64,000 nt of DNA from the NCBI GenBank assembly GCA_900318255.1, contig ONJX01000010.1:1-64000 (forward strand). Reading direction: 5' to 3'. Below are positions 15,445 through 24,264 of the stretch, in pieces. A program made the translations under genes and the position numbers. Each line of letters begins with the position of its first letter. The first letter of the stretch is position 1. The stretch is from an uncultured Prevotellaceae bacterium (lineage in GTDB: Bacteria; Bacteroidota; Bacteroidia; Bacteroidales; Muribaculaceae). The notes under the pieces were generated by a model. That model ran no database searches. It saw nothing but the letters and a program-made list of their open reading frames with translations, and was not told the origin of the DNA.

Positions 15445-16764
15445 TCACTTAAGTTTAAACTCGATGTGGTTAACCTTGTGAAGGATGAAGATGATGACTG
15501 CCTCGATGACATAAGCAATGAGATAGCTGTACCAGATGGCATCCTGGGCAAACTTTGCCATGAGCCACAGCACAGGAATCACCGTGAGCGACAGGATGAA
15601 GGAAATAAACAGCGCCATGCGGTGGTGGCTGTAGAGCTTATAAATGATCATGAGCACATAGATGTAGCTGAAGAGGATGAAGCTCAACGCGAAAACTCGC
15701 AGCGCGTGGCTGCTCTGAGCAAGCATCTCGGGCTCATCGCAGCCAAATAGCTCGGCGATGCCTTGAGGCCACACCCACACTAGGGCACAAGTCACCACCA
15801 TCGACACGGTGATAAATCGCAAACCCTTGCTGATGACCGTCTTCACCCCCTGCTCGTCGCCCTTGCCCACCTGGATGGCGCCAAGCGACTGCAACGTTTG
15901 GCAAGTACCCGAGATGAAGAGGTTATAAACTTGCAGCAGGTTCATGCACAGCGCAAAGACAAAGATGCCTGTGCGCCCTGTGGTAGAGAGCACAATGGTG
16001 TTAGCGCTAAGCAAGAGCAACGTGAGGCATATAGAGGCCATTGCCAGCGGAGCGCCCTGCGAGGCGATGCGGCGCCATGTGGCAAGCAGCCCTCCCCCAC
16101 TCAGCTGCAGGCGCAGGCGGCGGTTCTCGGGTTTGCGCCAGTGCGTGAGCAGGATGGCGATGCCCACGAGGTGTCCCACCACCGTTGCGGCACTCGAGCC
16201 GGTGATGCCCCAGTCTAAATATTTGATAAACACGATGTCGAGCAGCAGGTTAACCACGTTGTCGATAATCACCGCCACCGACACCACCTTTGGGCTGCCG
16301 TCAACGCCCACCATGGTCGAGAGTCCCCACATCACAATGAACGCCGGGTTGCCAATGAGCAGCACCTGCATGTAGTCCTGAGCCAGTGGCAGGATGTGCT
16401 CGTTGCTGCACAGCAGGTGTGCCGTCTGCGAGGGAAACAGCAGTCCGCCAAAGATGGTGAGCAGCAGTCCCACTCCCGTGCTCAGCGTCAAGGCTCGGGT
16501 GAAGTAACGCCGCGCGTCGTCGATGCTGTTCTTGCCCAGAGCATAGCCCACAAGCATTCCGGCACCAGCGTTGATGAGCAGGTGCACGGTGAAGATAAAC
16601 TGGTTGATGGGTTTCGACAGGTTGATGGCGCTCACACCGTCCTCGCTGATGAGGTTTCCCACGATGATGCCGTCAACCACATTGCCCAGACACCCTGACA
16701 GGGCTACCAGAATATAGGCCCACAGGTAGCTATAGAATTGCTTGCGTATGCTATTATCACACAT
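15445..16764 (-). CDS. MATE-family multidrug/toxin exporter
   Basis: The 439-residue inner-membrane protein has 12 helices in two repeats. Family features are GNVVDGIIVG..ISEDGVSAINLSKPI in the first helix pair, the pseudo-repeat at about residue 230-300 and FVLCMNLLQVYN-like segments. It exports cationic drugs or metabolites using Na+ or H+. The substrate cannot be read from the sequence. Promoter: - strand TTTG (complement at 16828-16831) and TACATTTG (16807-16800) with a 20-base spacer. Confidence 0.9.
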   Translation of the reverse strand: MCDNSIRKQFYSYLWAYILVALSGCLGNVVDGIIVGNLISEDGVSAINLSKPINQFIFTVHLLINAGAGMLVGYALGKNSIDDARRYFTRALTLSTGVGLLLTIFGGLLFPSQTAHLLCSNEHILPLAQDYMQVLLIGNPAFIVMWGLSTMVGVDGSPKVVSVAVIIDNVVNLLLDIVFIKYLDWGITGSSAATVVGHLVGIAILLTHWRKPENRRLRLQLSGGGLLATWRRIASQGAPLAMASICLTLLLLSANTIVLSTTGRTGIFVFALCMNLLQVYNLFISGTCQTLQSLGAIQVGKGDEQGVKTVISKGLRFITVSMVVTCALVWVWPQGIAELFGCDEPEMLAQSSHALRVFALSFILFSYIYVLMIIYKLYSHHRMALFISFILSLTVIPVLWLMAKFAQDAIWYSYLIAYVIEAVIIFILHKVNHIEFKLK

Positions 16765-16799
16765 AATTAAATACTCTGCAAAATAATCTCAAAGGGGTA

Positions 16800-16831
16800 C
16801 AAATGTAGGACAATTCCCAAAAATATACAAA
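16800..16831 (-). promoter_or_regulatory. Promoter of the MATE gene
   Basis: On the - strand TTTG (16831-16828), 20 bases, then TACATTTG (16807-16800). The leader is about 35 bases. Confidence 0.6.
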
Positions 16832-16878
16832 CCTTGCTATGGAAATTGCATAATTTTATTCACATTGTTGTCCTACAT

Positions 16879-17015
16879 GGGGGTCACCTTCGGCTGCTAT
16901 CCACCTCACAAAATGAAACAATGGGGTCAGACCCCGGTGTTTCAAAAAGGGGGTCACATTCGGCTGCTATCTACCTCAAATGAAACAATGGGGTCAGACC
17001 CCGGTGTTTCAAAAG
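16879..17015. repeat. Tandem REP-like palindromic unit, two copies
   Basis: Units 16879-16948 and 16949-17015 are about 93% identical. Each contains GGGGGTCAC-TTCGGCTGC followed by a palindrome of TGAAACA / TGGGGTC-A-GACCCC / TGTTTCA (16914-16944 and 16981-17011). This resembles targets of REP-associated HUH transposases, one of which is encoded at 28100. Confidence 0.65.
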
Positions 17016-17094
17016 TTATAGTCTCACAGTATCGCGAGCAGGGAGAGCCACATGTGTGGCACTTGAACAGGTAGCCAGGGGGGCGAGGAAAAAC

Positions 17095-17138
17095 ACTGGC
17101 CGCTCCCCCACTCTTTAACAGAGCAGGGAGCGGCCAGT
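17095..17138 (-). terminator. Terminator of the fumarate reductase operon
   Basis: ACTGGCCGCTCCC (17095-17107) pairs with GGGAGCGGCCAGT (17126-17138). On the - strand GTGTTTTTCC follows, right behind the frdB/sdhB stop codon. Confidence 0.85.
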
Positions 17139-17170
17139 TTAGGTATTGTAGCTCAAAGAGCGCGACGACT

Positions 17171-17926
17171 CTAGTCGCTGCTCTTGGCGCAGATGAACTC
17201 GCGGTTGAGGCGCGCGATGTTGCTGAGCTTGATGTTCTTGGGGCACTCGGCGGCACAGGCACCGGTGTTGGTGCAGTTGCCAAATCCCAGCTCGTCCATC
17301 TTGCTGAGCATAGCTTTGACGCGCTTCTTAGCCTCGGCCTTACCTTGTGGCAAGAGTGCAAACTGGCTCACCTTGGCAGCCACGAAGAGCATTGCCGAGC
17401 CGTTCTTGCAAGCCGCCACGCAAGCACCGCAGCCTATGCAGCTGGCGCTGTCCATGGCCTCGTCGGCAGCCACCTTGCTGATGGGGATGGCGTTAGCATC
17501 TTGCGCGCCGCCGGTGTTGAAGCTCACATAGCCACCAGCCTGCTGAATCTGGTCGAAGGCGTTGCGGTTCACCATCAAGTCCTTGATAACGGGGAACGCT
17601 GCCGAGCGCCAAGGCTCCACGGTGATGGTCTCGCCATCGTGGAAGCGGCGCATATAGAGCTGGCAAGTGGTGGCTCCGGTAGCTGGTCCATGAGGATGCC
17701 CGTTGATGTAAAGCGAGCACATACCGCATATACCCTCGCGGCAATCGTGGTCAAAAGCGATAGGCTCTTCACCTCTCTCTACAAGCTGCTCATTAAGAAT
17801 ATCTAGTGTCTCAAGAAACGAGGTGTCGGTAGGGATGTCCTGTAACTCGTAAGTGACAAATTCTCCCTGCGCTTTAGCATTTGCCTGACGCCATATTTTA
17901 AGTTTAACATTTATGTTTGTTTCCAT
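17171..17926 (-). CDS. frdB: Fumarate reductase/succinate dehydrogenase iron-sulfur subunit
   Basis: The 251-residue electron-transfer subunit carries three clusters. The [2Fe-2S] site is CREGICGMC (with a later TC), the [4Fe-4S] site is [12 protein letters not shown] and the last cysteine group is [13 protein letters not shown] with the preceding NC. It passes electrons between the membrane quinone site and FrdA. In anaerobic Bacteroidales this complex works mainly as fumarate reductase. The start is [10 protein letters not shown] (ATG 17926); a longer frame runs through a repeat array. It is third in the operon, separated from frdA by an inserted S23 gene. Confidence 0.94.
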   Translation of the reverse strand: METNINVKLKIWRQANAKAQGEFVTYELQDIPTDTSFLETLDILNEQLVERGEEPIAFDHDCREGICGMCSLYINGHPHGPATGATTCQLYMRRFHDGETITVEPWRSAAFPVIKDLMVNRNAFDQIQQAGGYVSFNTGGAQDANAIPISKVAADEAMDSASCIGCGACVAACKNGSAMLFVAAKVSQFALLPQGKAEAKKRVKAMLSKMDELGFGNCTNTGACAAECPKNIKLSNIARLNREFICAKSSD

Positions 17927-17937
17927 ATCTATAGTGA

Positions 17938-17972
17938 ACGAGAAGACAAGAAGACAAGAAGACAAGAAAACG
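17938..17972. repeat. GARRACRA array flanking the S23 gene (3' side)
   Basis: About four units of the 8-bp purine motif (AGAAGACA type) stand between the S23 stop and the frdB start. The same motif makes the long arrays at 44.5, 47.2 and 52.1 kb. Confidence 0.6.
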
Positions 17973-17985
17973 TGAGATTCTTTTC

Positions 17986-18378
17986 CTAATCGGTTTCGCT
18001 TGGGTTAATATCAAGTTCTTTTTTCTTGTTATTAGCAAGAGCCGTTGCCATTCTGATTATTTCATGATCCTGACTTATTAGATTGTCAAAATCATTGCCA
18101 TTGAGCAAGCCAATCTCATGACAAATAATGAGTTGTGTTTCGATTTCTACTGCAGAACCAATAGCGATATATAAAAAACGTATAAGATCTTTCTTGGTAC
18201 CACGTCCATTTCCCTCAGCTATATTAGAAGGAATAGAAACAGCAGCTCGTCTAAGTTGAGATGTTAACCCAAACATTTCTTCTTTTGGAAAAGCCCTTGT
18301 GATATGATAAATATCTTTCACAAAGTTAATGCTCTTTTGCCAAACTTGCAGATTCTTATGTGTTGGATAATCAGCCAT
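17986..18378 (-). CDS. Four-helix-bundle protein of the S23/IVP family
   Basis: The protein has 130 residues from [16 protein letters not shown]. The signature is [22 protein letters not shown] (about 38-59), followed by [20 protein letters not shown]. Homologues are encoded in 23S rRNA intervening sequences or occur as stand-alone genes, and the related Avd proteins help diversity-generating retroelements. The molecular role is unknown, although the basic bundle surface suggests nucleic-acid binding. It is unusual here because it sits between frdA and frdB on the same strand and is bracketed by GARRACRA arrays. It is more A+T-rich than the frd genes. It has no reverse transcriptase neighbour. 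Confidence 0.88.
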   Translation of the reverse strand: MADYPTHKNLQVWQKSINFVKDIYHITRAFPKEEMFGLTSQLRRAAVSIPSNIAEGNGRGTKKDLIRFLYIAIGSAVEIETQLIICHEIGLLNGNDFDNLISQDHEIIRMATALANNKKKELDINPSETD

Positions 18379-18407
18379 ACTGAACTTAGTGAAGGAAACC
18401 CTCTCGT

Positions 18408-18440
18408 TTTCTTGTTCTCTTGTTTTCTTGTTCTCTAAAT
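18408..18440. repeat. GARRACRA array flanking the S23 gene (5' side)
   Basis: On the - strand about four units of GAGAACAA/GAAAACAA lie directly before the S23 gene and just behind the frdA stop. Seen with the array at 17938, the S23 gene is bracketed by the same motif. Confidence 0.6.
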
Positions 18441-18445
18441 TAAAA

Positions 18446-20455
18446 TTAATTCTTATAATTTCGTGTCTGAACCTTGATTGCCTCGTAGTGTAGTGGCTCC
18501 TTGAGAAGGGTTGGGGCTTTCTCGTCGTCGCCGTTGTATTTCCAGCACGACACATAGAAGAAGTTCTCGTCGTCGCGCTTAGCTTCGCCTTCCTCGGTCT
18601 GGTGCTCCTCGCGGAAGTGACCACCGCACGACTCCTCGCGGTTGAGGGCGTCGTAGGCGATGAGCTCACCCATGGTGATGAAGTCGCGCAGGCGGAAGGC
18701 CTTGTCGAGCTCTATGTTCATTCCCTCTTGAGTGCCAGGCACAAAGAGGTTGGTCTCAAATTCCTTGCGCAGCTCCTTGATTTTCTCAAGCGCCGTCTCA
18801 AGGCTCTCCTTGGTGCGTCCCATGCCCACATAGTCCCACATGATGTTGCCCAGCTCCTTGTGGATGGAGTCCACCGAGCGGTTGCCGTGGATGTTCATCA
18901 GGTGGTCGAGGTCGGCTTGCACGCGTTCCTCGGCTTCCTCAAACTCTGGGAGGTCGGTCGAGAAGCGTGGCACGGTGATTTGGTCGCTCAGGTAGTTCTG
19001 GATGGTGTAAGGCAGCACGAAGTATCCGTCGGCCAGACCCTGCATCAGTGCCGATGCTCCCAGGCGGTTAGCGCCGTGGTCGCTGAAGTTGCACTCACCA
19101 ATGGCGAAGAGACCCTTCACCGAAGTTTGCAGCTCATAATCTACCCAGATGCCACCCATAGTGTAGTGGATAGCGGGATAAATCATCATGGGGTTGTAGT
19201 ATTTCACGCCGTTGATCTCGTTGGCCAGCTCACCGGGGTTGACGTCGGTGATTTCCTCATACATATCGAAGAGGTTGCCATAGCGCTGGCGCACCACGTC
19301 GATGCCCAGGCGGTTGATGGCCTCGCTGAAGTCGAGGAACACGGCTTGGCCGGTGTTGTTCACGCCATAGCCCTTGTCGCAGCGCTCCTTGGCGGCGCGG
19401 CTGGCCACGTCGCGAGGCACGAGGTTGCCAAAGGCGGGATAGCGGCGCTCGAGGTAGTAGTCGCGCTCCTCCTCGGGGATGTCGCTGCCCTTTATCTCGC
19501 CGTTCTGCAAGCGCTTGGCGTCGTCGATGCTCTTAGGCACCCAGATGCGGCCGTCGTTACGCAACGACTCGCTCATGAGGGTGAGCTTCGACTGCTTGTC
19601 GCCGTGGCGTGGAATGCAGGTGGGGTGAATCTGCACATAGGCGGGGTTAGCAAAGTAGGCGCCCTTGCGGTAGCAAGCCATGGCGGCGCTCACGTTGCAA
19701 GCCATAGCGTTGGTCGAGAGGAAATAGGTGTTGCCATAGCCACCGGTGGCGATAACCACCGCATGGGCGGCAAAGCGCTCGAGCTCGCCGGTGACGAGGT
19801 TCCTGGCGATGATGCCGCGTGCGCGACCGTCGATGATCACCACGTCGTGCATCTCGTAGCGGTTGTAGCTCTTCACGTTGCCCATCTTGATCTGGCGGTT
19901 GAGCGACGAGTAGGCGCCCAGCAGCAGCTGCTGGCCGGTCTGGCCCTTAGCATAGAAGGTGCGGCTCACCTGTGCGCCACCAAAGGAGCGGTTGGCCAGC
20001 AAGCCACCATACTCTCTTGCGAAGGGCACGCCTTGTGCCACGCACTGGTCTATGATATTGTTCGATACCTCGGCCAGGCGATACACGTTGGCCTCACGGG
20101 CACGATAGTCGCCACCCTTCACGGTGTCGTAGAAGAGGCGATACACCGAGTCGCCGTCGTTCTGATAGTTCTTGGCGGCGTTGATACCTCCCTGCGCAGC
20201 AATCGAGTGGGCGCGGCGTGGAGAGTCTTGAATGCAGAAGTTGAGCACCTTGAAGCCCATCTCGCCCAGTGTGGCGGCGGCGCTGGCGCCAGCCAGTCCG
20301 GTACCCACCACGATGATGTCGAGGCGACGCTTGTTGGCGGGGTTGACGAGTTTCTGGTGCGCTTTATAGTTAGTCCATTTCTCAGCTACTGGTCCCTCGG
20401 GGATCTTAGAGTCAATAGCAGGCTGAGCAACGTTGTTGTTAATGTTTTCTTCCAT
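18446..20455 (-). CDS. frdA: Fumarate reductase/succinate dehydrogenase flavoprotein subunit
   Basis: The 669-residue catalytic subunit binds FAD covalently and interconverts fumarate and succinate. Visible are the dinucleotide fold [21 protein letters not shown] (about 47-67), the FAD-attachment region [17 protein letters not shown] (about 81-97), the active-site segment [32 protein letters not shown] and the [29 protein letters not shown] block. The length fits the B-type (epsilon/Bacteroidetes-like) enzyme with a cytochrome b subunit. It is second in the operon after the cytochrome gene. Confidence 0.95.
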   Translation of the reverse strand: MEENINNNVAQPAIDSKIPEGPVAEKWTNYKAHQKLVNPANKRRLDIIVVGTGLAGASAAATLGEMGFKVLNFCIQDSPRRAHSIAAQGGINAAKNYQNDGDSVYRLFYDTVKGGDYRAREANVYRLAEVSNNIIDQCVAQGVPFAREYGGLLANRSFGGAQVSRTFYAKGQTGQQLLLGAYSSLNRQIKMGNVKSYNRYEMHDVVIIDGRARGIIARNLVTGELERFAAHAVVIATGGYGNTYFLSTNAMACNVSAAMACYRKGAYFANPAYVQIHPTCIPRHGDKQSKLTLMSESLRNDGRIWVPKSIDDAKRLQNGEIKGSDIPEEERDYYLERRYPAFGNLVPRDVASRAAKERCDKGYGVNNTGQAVFLDFSEAINRLGIDVVRQRYGNLFDMYEEITDVNPGELANEINGVKYYNPMMIYPAIHYTMGGIWVDYELQTSVKGLFAIGECNFSDHGANRLGASALMQGLADGYFVLPYTIQNYLSDQITVPRFSTDLPEFEEAEERVQADLDHLMNIHGNRSVDSIHKELGNIMWDYVGMGRTKESLETALEKIKELRKEFETNLFVPGTQEGMNIELDKAFRLRDFITMGELIAYDALNREESCGGHFREEHQTEEGEAKRDDENFFYVSCWKYNGDDEKAPTLLKEPLHYEAIKVQTRNYKN

Positions 20456-20486
20456 TTGTCGTAAATTTTTTTTAAGTGTTAATTAC

Positions 20487-21179
20487 TCAGCAGCATTTAG
20501 CGAACTCGCCTATGCACTCCATGCCAAAGGCAAACTTGCAAGTGAGAGCGATAACCACGATGGCGAAGATGCACATCACAATGGTGGCCCACCACCAGCC
20601 TATGCACTTGAGGCGGCCTATCCACTTGTCGTTGTTAACGCCTATCGACTGGAAGGCGCTCCAAAAGCCGTGGGTGATGTGGAACCACAGTGCCACGAAC
20701 CAAATCAGGTAAACCACGCACACCCAGGGCTGGCTGAAGGCAGCCTTCAGGGCCACATAGCCACTGTCGGGCTCATGCCCCATGATCTCGGGCAGCTGCA
20801 TCTTGGCCCAGAAATGGAACAGGTGCAGCACCAGGAAGCACAACACGATGATGCCCAGCACGAGCATGTTTTGCGACGCCCACTCCACGCTCTTGGGACG
20901 CTTGGTCACAGCATAGCTGTTATTGCCGCGCGCCTTGCGGTTTTGCAAGGTCAGGACAAAGGCGTAGATGATGTGAATCGCAAAACCTGCGGCTAAAATC
21001 GCAGTACCCAGCAGAGCATACCAGTTAGCGCCAAGAAACTCGCACACAGCCTCATAAGCATCGAGCGAATAGACTGCCACGGCGTTCATCAGCGCATGGA
21101 ATGTTAAGAATAGGATAAGGAAAAGACCGGTGACACTCATCACCACTTTCCTTCCTACCGAAGATTTAAATAACCACAT
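20487..21179 (-). CDS. frdC: Fumarate reductase/succinate dehydrogenase cytochrome b subunit
   Basis: The 230-residue membrane anchor has five helices and belongs to the di-haem type B family. Histidines at LTFHALMN, GFAIHIIYAF, LVLHLFHFW and LWFHITHGFW are suited to haem ligation and quinone handling. It ties the FrdAB head to the inner membrane and menaquinone pool. It is first in the operon, with a TAAATTTG promoter box (complement 21272-21279) about 95 bases upstream. Confidence 0.93.
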   Translation of the reverse strand: MWLFKSSVGRKVVMSVTGLFLILFLTFHALMNAVAVYSLDAYEAVCEFLGANWYALLGTAILAAGFAIHIIYAFVLTLQNRKARGNNSYAVTKRPKSVEWASQNMLVLGIIVLCFLVLHLFHFWAKMQLPEIMGHEPDSGYVALKAAFSQPWVCVVYLIWFVALWFHITHGFWSAFQSIGVNNDKWIGRLKCIGWWWATIVMCIFAIVVIALTCKFAFGMECIGEFAKCC

Positions 21180-21271
21180 AGTAGTTTTGAATTAAGTTAT
21201 TAATTGATTTATTTGATTAGTTATCAATGCAATAGCATCCGCCAGTGAGCAGTCACGGTGGAATTAAAGTG

Positions 21272-21279
21272 CAAATTTA
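21272..21279 (-). promoter_or_regulatory. -7 box of the fumarate reductase operon
   Basis: TAAATTTG on the - strand, with TTGC about 20 bases further upstream. It gives a 5' leader of about 90 bases before frdC. Confidence 0.55.
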
Positions 21280-21333
21280 CCATTTTTCCTCGTTATTTGC
21301 AAGCATGATGGCTCATAAATCAGAAATAATATC

Positions 21334-21341
21334 TAAATTTG
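21334..21341 (+). promoter_or_regulatory. -7 box TAAATTTG for the divergent lipoprotein gene
   Basis: TAAATTTG lies 17 bases before ATG 21359. No clear -33 box is seen. Confidence 0.45.
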
Positions 21342-21358
21342 CCACAAAAAAGCTAGCT

Positions 21359-22120
21359 ATGAAACTATTTAAGTGGATATTGCTTGGTGCCGTGCCCGCA
21401 GCATTGATGGGCGGTTGCACCAGCAGTGCAAGGGCCACGGGCGAGAGCGGCGCGGTCACGGCGGCCCATGTGGCGGCGGGCGGGCACCGCCTGCTGGTGA
21501 TGAAGCCCTCGGCAGGCGCACAGCTGCGCTTCGTCAGCCACAAGCAAGCGGGGTTCACCACGGCTCCGAGCATCGACGACAGCGCCATCATGCTCAACGT
21601 GGCTGCGGCCTTCACGCTCGACACCGAGACCCTGGACGTGTGTGGCGACCAGGTGGTGGCGGGTGAGCGCATCGCCGGCTACGACGACGTCACCGCCACG
21701 GGACATGCCCTCATCATTAATAATAAGGTGTATATAAAGAGCAATAGCTGCCTCGACGAGTCGATAAAGGCCGCCGTCGAGGGCAAGGGCTACCTGTTCC
21801 AGCAGTGCCACATCGTGGAGGACGGCCACCCCAGGGTGGAGCGGGTGCCACAGGCCATACGCGACCGCCGGGCACACATCATCTACCGCGCGGCATGTGT
21901 CATGGGCGACGGCAGCTTTGCCATAGTGCAGGGCGAGGAACCCATGTATTGCGAGGAGTTTGTTGACGCTCTGGTGGCGCTCGGAGCCCAGCAGGCGCTC
22001 TACCTCGACATGGGCACCTGGGCTTGGGGCTGGGTGCGAGAGGGCGGCACCACCACCGAGCTTGCCGAGCACTTCTCTAACACCCGCTACCAGAGCAACT
22101 GGCTGCAAGTGGTGAAATAA
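21359..22120 (+). CDS. Lipoprotein with DUF2233/phosphodiester glycosidase-like domain
   Basis: The protein has 253 residues from MKLFKWILLG with a lipobox ending MGGC (Cys20). After a variable linker come FTLDTETL, a HALIINNKVY strand, VMGDGSFAIVQGEEPMYCEEFVDALVALGAQQALYLDMGTWAWGWVREG and a final SNWLQVVK. This layout matches NAGPA/DUF2233 phosphodiester glycosidase-like proteins, where the LDMG(G) region carries the active-site Asp. The substrate is unknown. The upstream frame to 21245 crosses the promoter and was not used. Confidence 0.7.
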   Translation: MKLFKWILLGAVPAALMGGCTSSARATGESGAVTAAHVAAGGHRLLVMKPSAGAQLRFVSHKQAGFTTAPSIDDSAIMLNVAAAFTLDTETLDVCGDQVVAGERIAGYDDVTATGHALIINNKVYIKSNSCLDESIKAAVEGKGYLFQQCHIVEDGHPRVERVPQAIRDRRAHIIYRAACVMGDGSFAIVQGEEPMYCEEFVDALVALGAQQALYLDMGTWAWGWVREGGTTTELAEHFSNTRYQSNWLQVVK

Positions 22121-22376
22121 TGCTCAATGCACAATGCTTAATGCTCAATGCTTAATGCACAATGCATAATGCTCAATGCTTAATGCACAATGCATAATGC
22201 TCAATGCATAATGCTCAATGCATAATGCTCAATGCTTAATGCACAATGCACAATGCTTAATGCACAATGCACAATGCTTAATGCACAATGCACAATGCTT
22301 AATGCATAATGCTTAATCTAGAAAATCTAGAATGTCTAGAAAGTCTAGATAATCTAGAAAATCTAGAAAATCTAGT
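22121..22376. repeat. AATGCWY heptamer array plus CTAGAANNT array
   Basis: From the stop codon of the preceding gene to about 22316 run about 28 copies of the 7-bp unit AATGC[T/A][T/C]. Then come six 9-bp units CTAGAAnnT (22317-22376). The last CTAG supplies the stop codon of the convergent Smr gene. Confidence 0.9.
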
Positions 22377-23451
22377 GCTTGTGGATGGTGACCTGGGTGG
22401 CTCCGAAGCCGTATTCCTGGAAGCTGGCGTCCTGCACTGAGCAGGCGGGCCACTTGCGCTTGAGCTCGGCGAGGATGGCGTTGCGCAGCACCCCCTCGCC
22501 CTTGCCGTGGATGAACACGATTTTCTGGCCCAGCTTGTCCTCGTTGGCCTTCATCACCTCGCAGAACTTGGCGAGCTGGTAGTTGAGCATGTCGGCATTG
22601 CTGAATCCCGCCAGGTTATCGACGAGCTCGGTCATGTGCAGGTCTTGCACTATGGTCTCCATCTTCTTTTTCTTGTGCTCCGGCTTGGGGTGGCGCTGCG
22701 GGCGCTCGTCGCGGCGCCGCTTGTCGCGCATGGCGTTCTCGAGGGCGCTGCTGTCGAGGCGCAGCAGCTTGGTGGGCAGGTCGTTGCGAGTTACCTCGAG
22801 TTGCAGCACTGGCGTGTCGAAATATTCGGTCTCGTGAAAGCAGTGCAACTTGTAGAACTTGGTCACGTCAAGGCGCAGCTGCACCAGCGCCGGGTTCTTC
22901 AGCGCAAAGCCCTTGCCCTGCTTGAAGGCGATGTACTGCACCGCCACATGAGTCATGGCGTTGAGGTCGTTGTGGCCAAACTCGTCGAGCGGCACCTGCG
23001 TGTTGGGCTCCACGATGTCGTGGTAGCGCGTGGTCCACTCGCGGTCCTCGTCGCCGCGCGTCATATACACAAAATAGAGGAAGTAGTTGCTGTCGTTCAC
23101 CAGCATGGTGTAGAACGTGGTGGTGTTCAGGTGCTTGACCTCACGGGGCTCGTAGGCGAGCACTATGTTGAGCACCTCGCCATCCTCGGTCTCAAACACC
23201 GGCTCCAAGGGTTTGGGCTCGGGTCGAGGCTCAGGCACGTCGGGCTCCACGAGCTTAGTCTTTATCACCAGTGGCTTCTCATAGGTGGCGTGATGCGCCC
23301 GGGTGGTATCTACCACCACCACCTCTTTCTCGAGGGCCGGGCGCTCAAAGCCGTCCTCATCTTCCACATACACCATCTTGCCCTCCACTCGGGTCACCTT
23401 GCCGCCTCCCACATCGTTGAGGAAGCGCACTATATCATTTACTTTTACCAT
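22372..23451 (-). CDS. DUF2027 and Smr-domain protein
   Basis: The 359-residue protein starts with a KOW/SH3-like segment (VNDIVRFLNDVGGGKVTRVEGKMVYVEDEDGFE). The DUF2027 beta domain follows (about 100-240), then a Lys/Arg-rich linker (about 248-270) and a C-terminal Smr domain with VFIHGKGEGVLRNAI (about 317-331) and FQEYGFGATQVTI. Smr domains act as nucleases or nucleic-acid binders in MutS2 and related proteins. This fusion is common and conserved in Bacteroidales. Its stop codon lies inside a CTAGAA repeat. Confidence 0.88.
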   Translation of the reverse strand: MVKVNDIVRFLNDVGGGKVTRVEGKMVYVEDEDGFERPALEKEVVVVDTTRAHHATYEKPLVIKTKLVEPDVPEPRPEPKPLEPVFETEDGEVLNIVLAYEPREVKHLNTTTFYTMLVNDSNYFLYFVYMTRGDEDREWTTRYHDIVEPNTQVPLDEFGHNDLNAMTHVAVQYIAFKQGKGFALKNPALVQLRLDVTKFYKLHCFHETEYFDTPVLQLEVTRNDLPTKLLRLDSSALENAMRDKRRRDERPQRHPKPEHKKKKMETIVQDLHMTELVDNLAGFSNADMLNYQLAKFCEVMKANEDKLGQKIVFIHGKGEGVLRNAILAELKRKWPACSVQDASFQEYGFGATQVTIHKH

Positions 23452-23539
23452 AATCTCATCTTTTTATAAACTTGATGTGTCACTATTGCCAGCAATAGCG
23501 ACCGCAAAGTTACACATATTTTCCGTAACTCCCGCCATC

Positions 23540-23870
23540 TTTTTTTAGACATAAGAACATAAGTCCATTTTCTTCCTCGCCTCCCGCTGTTTTTTAGACA
23601 TAAGAACATAAGAAACATAAGTCCTCGATTGCCGCTGTTTTTTAGACATAAGAACATAAGAAACATAAGTTTCGCAGCATTCGCTAAATTCGCAAAATTC
23701 GCCGTCGCAAAATTCGCCGTGGCATAATTCGCTAAATTCGCAAAATTCGCCGTGGCATAATTCGCCGTCGCATAATTCGCCGTTCTTGTATATTGGCAGT
23801 ATAATAATTCGCAAAACTCGCCACATTCGCCGTTCTCGAAACAGCAACTTTCGCCACATTCACCGTTAGC
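23540..23870. repeat. ACATAAGA and AATTCGCNN short-unit arrays
   Basis: Three blocks of TTTTTTAGACATAAGAACATAAG stand at about 23541, 23591 and 23637. They are followed by an irregular array of AATTCGC units (AATTCGCCG, AATTCGCTA, AATTCGCAA) to about 23870. No coding sequence was accepted here. Confidence 0.8.
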
Positions 23871-24053
23871 ATTTGCAGTTCATTTTGGCTGATTCACCGA
23901 AAAAATTGCCCTATCCATCATTGGAACCTACCACAATCAATCAACCTAAAAGAATTCTAATAACACACTGATTAACAAGAAGATATTTTTAATAACTTTG
24001 TTAACTTTTTCACCTTTATTCTGTATCTTAAACATACTTTAACTTTAAAATTC

Positions 24054-24084
24054 TTTGCCAGATGACCGAAAAGACATACCTTTG
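24054..24084 (+). promoter_or_regulatory. Promoter of the 946-970 residue secreted protein gene
   Basis: TTTG 24054-24057, a 19-base spacer and TACCTTTG 24077-24084. Transcription would start near 24089. Confidence 0.75.
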
Positions 24085-24088
24085 CAAC

Positions 24089-24203
24089 TGATTGCGCACT
24101 AGGAGCTTATCGTGATTACATAATTATTTATGCAGTTTACAATGACGCAATAATCATAACACGAGCCTATGCACCCCTAAGCAGTTATGCATTAGCGCAA
24201 TCA
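24089..24203 (+). promoter_or_regulatory. Structured 5' leader
   Basis: TGATTGCGC (24089-24097), at the predicted transcript start, pairs with GCGCAATCA (24195-24203), enclosing about 97 bases that contain further partial stems (CGTGATTA..TAATCA..CACG). The closed domain ends about 60 bases before ATG 24265. Confidence 0.45.
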
Positions 24204-24264
24204 CACGAAGGAACGACTTTTTAGAAACATTAATTATTATAGTCTATCTTAAAAAACTTTATTT

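Noticed and set aside
17986..18378. Diversity-generating retroelement (S23 protein as Avd)
   Set aside because: No reverse transcriptase, template repeat or variable repeat was seen near the gene.
18602..20464. 620-codon + strand frame opposite frdA
   Set aside because: It is an antisense shadow caused by high G+C and codon bias; rich in His, Val and Ala with no domain.
22121..22376. CRISPR array in the AATGC/CTAGAA repeats
   Set aside because: Units of 7-9 bp with no spacers; no cas genes.
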